Of a stretch of DNA of 64,000 bases, positions 57,321 to 64,000 are shown piece after piece (the first letter of the stretch is position 1; each line of letters begins with the position of its first letter). Origin of the DNA: Stereocaulon alpinum (taxonomy: Eukaryota; Ascomycota; Lecanoromycetes; Lecanorales; Stereocaulaceae); assembly GCA_018257865.1 (NCBI GenBank), contig JAEUBA010000076.1, positions 62,001 to 126,000 on the forward strand. The letters are read 5' to 3'. The translations under genes and the position numbers were made by a program. Below the pieces are notes generated by a model. That model had not been told where the DNA came from and did no database searches. It worked only from the letters and a program-made list of their open reading frames with translations.

Positions 57321-58472
57321 CTAAAAGCCCGCCTGCCTAACCATCCTTTCACTTTCCACCCACAGCCTCCCCACCAATCCCTCATCCTCACACCACTTAT
57401 CAACCCTCCCATCCAACTTCCCATACGGCACAAAATACCCACCACTCCCTTTCACAGCCTCAGGAGAAGTAGCACAAAACAGCGTCGTGCGCGCTCCATC
57501 AGCGACAGAAACAGTGCCAGGCATGATACCCCAGCGAACCGTGCGGCGGATGAAGGAGCCGAAGAGGGAGGGGTCGGCGGTTTGCAGATTTGTGGATACG
57601 ATGCCGGGGTTCAGGCTGAAGGCGGAGACGCCGGTGGTGTGGTAGCGGTTGTGGAGGGCACGGGCGTGGATTATGGAGGCTTGTTTGGAGTGGCCGTAGC
57701 GTTTCCTGGGATACGGGAATATTTAGCTTGGATTTTCATAAAAGCGCAATAACTTGATTAAAGGTACTTGGAATTAAGGGTGATTTACCATCCAGGCATC
57801 GCTCCAGTAAGGTATTCTAGATTGGGGTGCTCAAGGTCGAGGGTTTTGGGTGCTGTAAGGAGAGCAGCTTCACCCGAGACGTTGACGACGCGGACACGGG
57901 ATTTCGAAGTGCTGGCCGCGGCTGTTGATTTGAGGAGTGGGAGGAGTAGTTTGACGAGGTAAAAGGGAGCGAGGTGGTTGGTCTGCCAGTGGGTTTCGAA
58001 GCCATCTGTCGTGAGGCGGAATGGGACGGCCATAACCTGGGTCAAAGACTGTTGATATATATCGTATTACTTGCTAGGGCCGAAGGGAAGGACATACGCC
58101 GGCGTTGTTGATTAGAAGATCCAATCGAGATTCAAGCCTCATAAAGGCTTCCGCCCCCTCCTTTACACTCTGCAGGTTCTGCAGATCCATGTCTAAGGCG
58201 CGGAGATCAAGTGTCACCTTGCACGATACCTTCAATTCAGCAATGGCCTTGGTGATGCGCTCCGGAGACCGCGCGGCGATGTAGACTCGTGCACCGCGAA
58301 TTGCGAGTTGGAGCGTCGTTTCGTAGCCGATACCGGAATTACCTAGGCCTGCTTAGCTTTGCAGGATGTGAGGGCGAGGGCAGGCGGATGTACCTCCTGT
58401 GACAATGGCAACAAAGCCATTGAGATCTGGGATATCTTCCGTGTAGAACTCAGAGACCTTTTTGTCAGGCAT
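57321..58472 (-). CDS. Short-chain dehydrogenase/reductase
   Basis: Four exons: 58472-58394, 58348-58098, 58036-57789 and 57705-57321; phases consistent, 320 residues. Classical SDR motifs: cofactor loop VTGGLGNSGIG (Gly-rich; the first intron splits it), RSPERI after beta strand 2, DLLINNAG, SGEA near the catalytic Ser strand (VVNVSGEAALL) and YGHSK with catalytic Tyr and Lys right after the third intron. SLNPGIVSTNL follows. An Arg after strand 2 (IAARSPER) favours NADP(H). It resembles the retinol dehydrogenase/WW-oxidoreductase-like branch common in fungi; the substrate is unknown. Its start lies 434 bases from the divergent bZIP gene. Confidence 0.9.
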
Positions 58473-58906
58473 GGCGAGAGAGTAAGTAGGATGTGTAAGT
58501 ACAACGTAGAATCAACTGGAAATTTACTGGGTATGAAAGATCCGAGGAAAGAGAAGCTTTGAGTATGGAATGGAAGAACGACGAAGTGGAGACCATGACA
58601 GGTATTCAAATACAACAGGCATTAGGACTCCTACGGAAAGGATCGAGACATGAGACTGGTCGAAATCTTGATGGCGAGTAAGACAACCGCTCCAACACGG
58701 AAATCTGACAATGGTTGAGAGCAGGCTGACTCCTCTCTAGACAGCATTCCTTGACCATTCGAACTTGGCATACGCCCAGTGGCTTGCAACGGCAGGATTC
58801 GGCGCTAATTTCTGACATTTCTGACAGCCCGATGCGTTCATAGGTTACAGACTCTACACCACGCAACAAGACAAAAACCACTCGTCCATACGTGTAATGA
58901 GGCGCC
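58473..58906. promoter_or_regulatory. Divergent promoter between SDR and bZIP genes
   Basis: A 434-base interval separates the two start codons. Its compactness makes co-regulation possible. I see no clear known operator in it. Confidence 0.45.
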
Positions 58907-59900
58907 ATGAATGACCTACATGTCAGACTAAAGCACAAGAAAGGTGACGCAGACGATTGGACAAAGGTGGAAGACAAAGCCCTTAGAAAGAAGCTCCAGA
59001 ATCGTCTAGCCAAAAGAAAAAGCCGTGCGTCTTCCAAGTCCAATCCAAAAGACAGACTGACTCGTCGGCACTAGGTGTAACTTCAACAAAAGCAGCCAGA
59101 AGTTTGAATTCCAAAACACCCAGAAAGCCTGAAACAGGGGACAAGCCAGAAGAATTAGCGGAAAAGACAATTTCGCGGGACGAAGGAGATAACATCCTAC
59201 GATCAAACACCTTGAATGATAGCCAAACAGTCTCCACGGTAAGGGACTTGATCAGAGCCTCTCGTACCTTGCACGGCACCTTTGACAACGAAGTCGAGGC
59301 CTACCTCGCCAACCCAAGCCTCCATGAGCACCGCTTTATCTGCCTTAGCCAGTATTCCTTCTTACGAGCAACCCTCCAAAACGCGAGGATCATGGCCCTG
59401 GATCTGAAGCTTCTGGCTGATGACGAGGCTTTATCGCCATGGACACTAACGAGCCCCTACCCAATGACTGCACCGCATGATCTCAACCCCACGCCATTGC
59501 AATTGTGTACACCACACCATCCGTATATCGACATAGTCCCATCGGCAGCATTCAGGAACAACATCGTTTTTCTGCTCGCGGATAACCCATTAGAGGATCA
59601 ATTTTGTTACGAGCTGCACGGCGGTGCAGTCACGATTTGGGGCTCACAGCCGTGGGCTACCCGGGGTACGTTCTCCGTCCTTAAGGTACAGTCTTGTAGC
59701 TTTGCTGATCGCATGGGCTCGTAGCGTGGGAGGTTTCGCAGACATTTGTAACGAATTGGTCATGGCTGATAGATGAAGAGACCATTCGGAGTTCGAACTA
59801 TTGGAGAGGTGAGAGAGGAGAGGGTCCGTTGATTATGCCAGATCTCAGCGGTGCTGTCCTGGATAACATGGCAGTAGGCGTTTTGGGAGACGTCTTTTGA
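58907..59900 (+). CDS. bZIP transcription factor with DUF3425-type C-terminal region
   Basis: Three exons: 58907-59024, 59075-59665 and 59725-59900; phases consistent, 294 residues. The basic region DDWTKVEDKALRKKLQNRLA-KRKSR has the fungal bZIP pattern (N-R-L-A-x-R-x-S-R). Intron 1 lies right after it. No strong leucine zipper follows, as usual in this fungal subfamily. The C-terminal module matches DUF3425: LNPTPLQLCTPHHPYIDIVP, SAAFRNNIVF, AVTIWGSQPW and WEVSQTFVTNWSWLIDEE. These are nuclear regulators, often of stress or secondary-metabolism genes. It is divergent from the SDR gene and could regulate that neighbourhood, which is inference. Confidence 0.88.
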
Positions 59901-60473
59901 ATTCAGCAACTGCACCATGATGATACCAATTACATATTTAGGCCATGGTGCTTCACTGGCGTCCTGACCGCGATGTACGAAGCATTGAGTCAATATCCCA
60001 AGCAGAGCAACTGTCACATCATTATCGCCTCTCCCTCACCCATGTAGTATTGTAGTCATACGTCGGTGAACATGGTCGTTCTCATCTTTGTGTTGCGCAT
60101 GCAGAGGAAGAGGACGCCGAACGATTGTCGTGGTAAGAAGCTGATGATTCAGTGCTCTACGGGCCCGGGGTGGCCAGAGTTTCTCCTGAGGGTTAATCCA
60201 AGCCGCGATTAACTCAGCTTGAGCAAGCATGAAAACCCGATTTCCAACAAGTTGAAGCGTTCTTGCTACCAAGGTCGCAGTGCGACAATTCACTGCAGCA
60301 TGCTGGCGCAAACAGCTCCGTCGAGGAAGGACTGCGTGGTTTCTCGCGTGCGGGCAGAGATCCACGCAACCATGACATCAGGCCGAGTGGGGAAGAATGT
60401 CGCGCATACCTTCCCAAATGAATCTGCAACCCCTCCGGGTATCAGAAGCCTCTCTCAGTCATACTTATAAAAG
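59901..60473. other. Intergenic between bZIP and aldo-keto reductase genes
   Basis: Presumed promoter of the aldo-keto reductase gene at its right end. Nothing else recognised. Confidence 0.5.
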
Positions 60474-61591
60474 ATGGCACCACTCACACGCATCTCTATC
60501 GTCGCGCTAGCATGTCTCGGCGTCAGCAGCGCCCGGATTCAAATACCAATTCCAGCCAGCAAACCTTCTCACATACCGGCCATTGGGTTCGGAACATGGA
60601 ACCTCAAGATCAGCAGCGAGAACACCTCGAATGCTGTATCGACTGCACTCAAGACCGGCTACCGACACATAGACTGTGCGGCCATCTATGGTAACGAGAG
60701 GGACGTGGGAAAGGGCATCAAGCATGGATTGAAAGAGGTGGACCTCAAGCGGGAGGATATTTGGGTGACGAGCAAGCTTTGGAATGATCAGTATGTCTAC
60801 ATCAATTAAACTTTCAACGGAATGGAAGCTGACATCGACCCCGTGCAGCCATGAGCCGGATTTGGTAGAAAAGGCCCTCGACCAAACACTACATGACCTA
60901 GGCCTAGAATACCTCGATCTTTACCTGATGCACTGGCCCGTAGCATCAACATCCAAGGGCAGCGTCATAAGCTACGTCGATGTACGGTCCCCTCCCCTCT
61001 CCCATGCACCATCTACCAGTTCCCCACTAATTCTATCCCCACCAGACATGGCACGCAATGGAAGCCCTCCTCCAAACCTCCAAAGTCCGCCAAATCGGCA
61101 TCTCAAACTTCTCTCCCCACCAACTGCACCACCTCATCAGCACCTCAACCCACAAACCCTCCGTCCACCAATTCGAAACGCACCCCTACCTCCAACAAAC
61201 CGAATGGGTGAAACTGCACCAAGATCACGGCATCATCGTCACCGCATACTCCCCTCTCGCGAATCTAAACCCTACCTACGGACCACCTGGGAAGAGCAAG
61301 GACACGCCGCCCTCGCTGCTAGAAAACAAAGAGATCTCCGAGATCGCGGAGAAGAGAGGTTGCACAAATGCACAGGTGGCGCTGAAATGGGGCATGGGGA
61401 GGGGCACGAGCGTGATTCCTAAAAGCTCCCACGCTAGTAGGATCGAGGAGAACTTTGACGCTCTCGAGTGTGACTTGGAGGAGGAGGATTATGAGGTTAT
61501 TCACGAGGTGGGAAAGAAATATTTGAAGAGGTTTAACAACCCGAGTGAGGGGTGGGGTGTACCGCTTTATAAGGGCTTGGATGGGACATGA
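60474..61591 (+). CDS. Aldo-keto reductase with putative signal peptide
   Basis: Three exons: 60474-60790, 60849-60981 and 61046-61591; phases consistent, 331 residues. The AKR catalytic tetrad is visible: Asp and Tyr in [13 protein letters not shown], Lys in VTSKLWND, His in LYLMHWPVA. Further family text: [33 protein letters not shown] and the NADPH site [14 protein letters not shown]. The first about 20 residues ([19 protein letters not shown]) look like a signal peptide or anchor, unusual for this normally cytosolic NADPH-dependent carbonyl-reducing family. The substrate is unknown. Confidence 0.9.
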
Positions 61592-63095
61592 GAATTGTGA
61601 GGATTGAGAATCATGGGTTTATGAGTAATGACAATGGGATGTTGAAAGTTTGGACTGCTTAGGTTGCTGGTATATGACCTCACGGTATACACGATAAATA
61701 CGGCTAGGTCTATTTGATTCCGCTTCTGGCTTGTGCCTCAAAAGCCGTTCGTCGACAAGCCCGCTCTCTTCTACTGCGCGTCTCGCCCTTCCCTCAAGGT
61801 AATCCCCCATAACCCAATGCCATACCCCAAGCTCCCTGCCCAACTAGAAATCGCCTCCCCATTCCCCGCCACATTCTCCTCCTCTATCGCGAACTCTCAA
61901 GAATCTACTCAATACGCGACCTCCTCAATATGCCCTCCTCACCATCGTCCCAAGGCTCTCGCGATCCTGTGCACGAGGAATGTCCATCACCCGCCATCAA
62001 AGCAAAAAGAAATCTAGGCACCCCAATGCCCTGACGCCCTCTCAGTACCTGGTTTCTCCCCCCCGGCGCCCGATATGCCCGCGCAAAAGTCCCAGAAGTC
62101 GCATGTGCGATCGTGGGTTCCAAAGACACTCTGTAACTCAACCGCCGACGTGTAGGCCATGTGGACATTGTAATCTCATCGTAGGGGCCTGATGTGCATC
62201 ATCCATGCCTTGTCCATAATCTCTATCAGCGTTAGTAGTAAGATAAGCGAATAAACGTCTTGATTTCCACACAGGGGGATCCCTCCTCCTCACAGGAATA
62301 TGCAGTCCCCACTCGATAACCATGAAGCAGGCGATCTGAAACACCTACCCACGCCCAAGAACCACAATCTTGGCAACCCCTTTCAAACGCCGACTCCAAC
62401 CCATGATCCATGCCATCAGATCACGATAATCGTAGAAAGCCTGTAGAGATCATCAAGATAGACATGACAAGGGCAGAACCCTGACGAAGACGGGTTCGAC
62501 CAACACTTACTAGGATGCGCCAAATGCAAATGTAACGACAGTTGCATGCAAAGGAGCAAAGGATCGTCGCAGAAGGACTCTTCAGGGTTGCAACTCCGCC
62601 TGATCCTACATCAAGTTAGAATTGGATGGCAATTGGCGCCGTGGGATCATCTGCACGGATCAGAGCTGTGCCATGAATCCCACAATGTTGATCCCACGAC
62701 CGCACGTTAGGTGGGGAGTGGCAAAGTAAGCACCGGCCCTTAGCATCCATATCACTGACACTGCAAGTGATAGCACATGTGAAGCCTAAAGCTGTATGTA
62801 TGTATATCACAACAAATTCCATGTAGTTCGTAAGATTCGTGATCATCGAGAATGTTTCTATATATAAGCGAGCGTGATCGATGAAAACAAGTATCAATGG
62901 GTATACCCTAAGGCCGCCCTCCTCCATGAACGTACTATGTATCCAACACCAATCGTTCCCTTCTACCCTAAAAATTCGCAATGATCAAGCAGGGTTAGAC
63001 AGTCCCTGATCATGCTATGTCGAAACGAAACGAACGTGAGCCGAACGGTGGCGGCGGAAAAGAAGAGAAAAAAGCCGTTGTGATAAAGAAGGTTG
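61592..63095. other. 1.5-kb stretch without a supported gene
   Basis: A Pro/Ser-rich frame at about 61733-62017 has some codon-like character but no domain and no consistent exon partner. The rest appears non-coding. Confidence 0.4.
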
Positions 63096-64000
63096 CTAAG
63101 TAGCATGTTCGTGGAGCGCGGCGTGACGGTGGTGGACGTGGCGCTTGTGCTTGCGAGGTAGCATTGACGGGCTGACTGCACGCTGTTGCTTCTCGAAGCT
63201 CTCGAAGACTTCATCGAGGCCGCGCTTGCTACCGCCGCCGGGGCAAAGGTTGCAAGGTGGATCCCTGGATGGCTGCGGGTTCCCGTTCTTCATGCTTCCT
63301 TCCCTTCCAGAAGAACCACATGACGTACCAACGCAGCAGGTAATCGTACCGGTAGTTGTCTGGGTCGCACCGTCATCGTATGGGTAGGTGTAACCAGAGC
63401 CAGCACAAGGTTGAAAGAATGGATCCGGTGCCGAGCAGGCGTAACACCAAGGCGTAGCAGTCATATCGCCTTGGTATGCACCTGGATCTTTGTTACCGTA
63501 CATACCGGTCGGATTGTGGCAGACTTTGCCATTTAGCTGTGGGCAAGCGTTTCCCTGAGAGAAGAGATCAATGCTGCAGCCCGACTTGTGACCTTCAGGC
63601 CCTGAGCACATGAGAGGAACAGAAAACCCCGTGATAAAGCTGACGTCGAACCACTGAGGATTCCCGCCAGCATAGTTGCCTTCAAACCAGGTGCCGCCGG
63701 CGCCGCCGACCTCAATATGGCTGGAAAAGCTGGTTCCGAGGTTCAAGCAGCCTTTTGTTGTGCCAGTCGCGCCAGTTGATCCAACCGTATAGGAGACTTC
63801 ATCACCGGTCCATGCGATGTTCATACCTGGACCAGAGCAGGATTGAGCGGACTGGGCTGTGGTGTCCACGTTTGCTGTTGGTGGCGAAGTTGAGGAAGCG
63901 GCCGCTGGAGGTGGGGAGGTCGTTGCTGCCGGAGACGGCGTATTTGGTGGTGGAGTAGGGCTAGGCGTACTAGAAGTACTGGATGAGGAGCTCGCAGGTG
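63096..64000 (-). CDS. Secreted thaumatin-like protein, 5' end beyond the window
   Basis: The frame is open from the stop at 63096 through the window edge at 64000, so the N terminus is missing. From the edge: a Ser/Thr/Pro-rich linker (TPSPTPPPNTPSPAATTSPP), then a cysteine-rich core with SCSGPGMNIAWTGDEVSYTV, GGNPQWFDVSFITGFSVPLM, CSGPEGHKSGC, CPQLNGKVCHNPTG and CCVGTSC. The NPQWFDVSFITGFSVP segment matches the DVSLVDGF pattern of thaumatin-like proteins. The C terminus is basic and His-rich (RKHKRHVHHRHAALHEH). It is the intact relative of the broken gene at 24470-25875, with the same linker-core-His-tail order. Presumed wall-associated or secreted; activity unknown. Confidence 0.75.
   Translation of the reverse strand, partial: PASSSSSTSSTPSPTPPPNTPSPAATTSPPPAAASSTSPPTANVDTTAQSAQSCSGPGMNIAWTGDEVSYTVGSTGATGTTKGCLNLGTSFSSHIEVGGAGGTWFEGNYAGGNPQWFDVSFITGFSVPLMCSGPEGHKSGCSIDLFSQGNACPQLNGKVCHNPTGMYGNKDPGAYQGDMTATPWCYACSAPDPFFQPCAGSGYTYPYDDGATQTTTGTITCCVGTSCGSSGREGSMKNGNPQPSRDPPCNLCPGGGSKRGLDEVFESFEKQQRAVSPSMLPRKHKRHVHHRHAALHEHAT

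Noticed and set aside
1..64000. CRISPR arrays, rRNA genes, intact transposons or viral insertions
   Set aside because: None seen: no regularly spaced repeats, rRNA core sequences, terminal repeats or transposase/reverse transcriptase motifs were recognised.

Overview
This is nuclear DNA of a filamentous ascomycete (Pezizomycotina; gene content and intron style fit a dothideomycete best, but this is not proven). Genes are separate transcription units on both strands. They are split by short GT-AG introns of about 45-75 nt with CTAAC/CTGAC-type branch sites, and many products are typically fungal: endopolyphosphatase, CFEM-GPI protein, Mep-type ammonium permease, ACR3, Emp24, bZIP with a DUF3425-type region, SET protein. 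I saw no bacterial operons, CRISPR array, rRNA or intact transposon. Exon joins were derived by hand from splice signals, reading phase and family resemblance.

Layout. 0.4-8.6 kb: endopolyphosphatase (-), a large membrane/coiled-coil protein (-), a single-pass membrane protein (+). 9.6-11.2 kb: a short PSI-like membrane protein (+) and a six-exon DUF3237 protein (-). 11.7 kb: a tRNA-Ser(AGA) gene (-) interrupted by a 50-nt insertion with every hallmark of a spliceosomal intron. 14-21 kb: secreted alpha/beta hydrolase (+), cytochrome P450 relic (+), class II aldolase-family protein (+), ammonium permease (-). 21-24.4 kb: gene-poor. 24.5-31 kb: a broken secreted thaumatin-like gene (+), a monocarboxylate-type MFS carrier (-) divergent from an ACR3 arsenite exporter (+), and a CFEM-GPI protein (-). 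32.9-37.2 kb: two related low-complexity proteins and a further orphan, all (+). 37.4-45 kb: Emp24/p24 cargo receptor (-), SANT-like protein (+), 14-3-3-like protein (+), small orphan (-). 45-47.9 kb: unresolved. 47.9-49.7 kb: a locus of short exons separated by look-alike introns, then a small four-exon gene (+). 50-52.4 kb: SET-domain protein with a long disordered N terminus (-). 54-61.6 kb: redox neighbourhood with a catalase-like haem protein (-), SDR (-) divergent from a bZIP factor (+), and an aldo-keto reductase (+). The right edge cuts an intact thaumatin-like secreted protein (-), a paralogue of the broken one at 24.5 kb.

Most genes work independently: phosphate storage, nitrogen uptake, arsenic export, secretory trafficking, chromatin. 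Only the divergent SDR/bZIP pair with its redox neighbours hints at co-regulation. The most unusual signal is the tRNA-Ser gene: removing the GT-AG insertion restores a standard 81-nt class II tRNA, while the Pol III A box, B box and oligo-T terminator remain in place.
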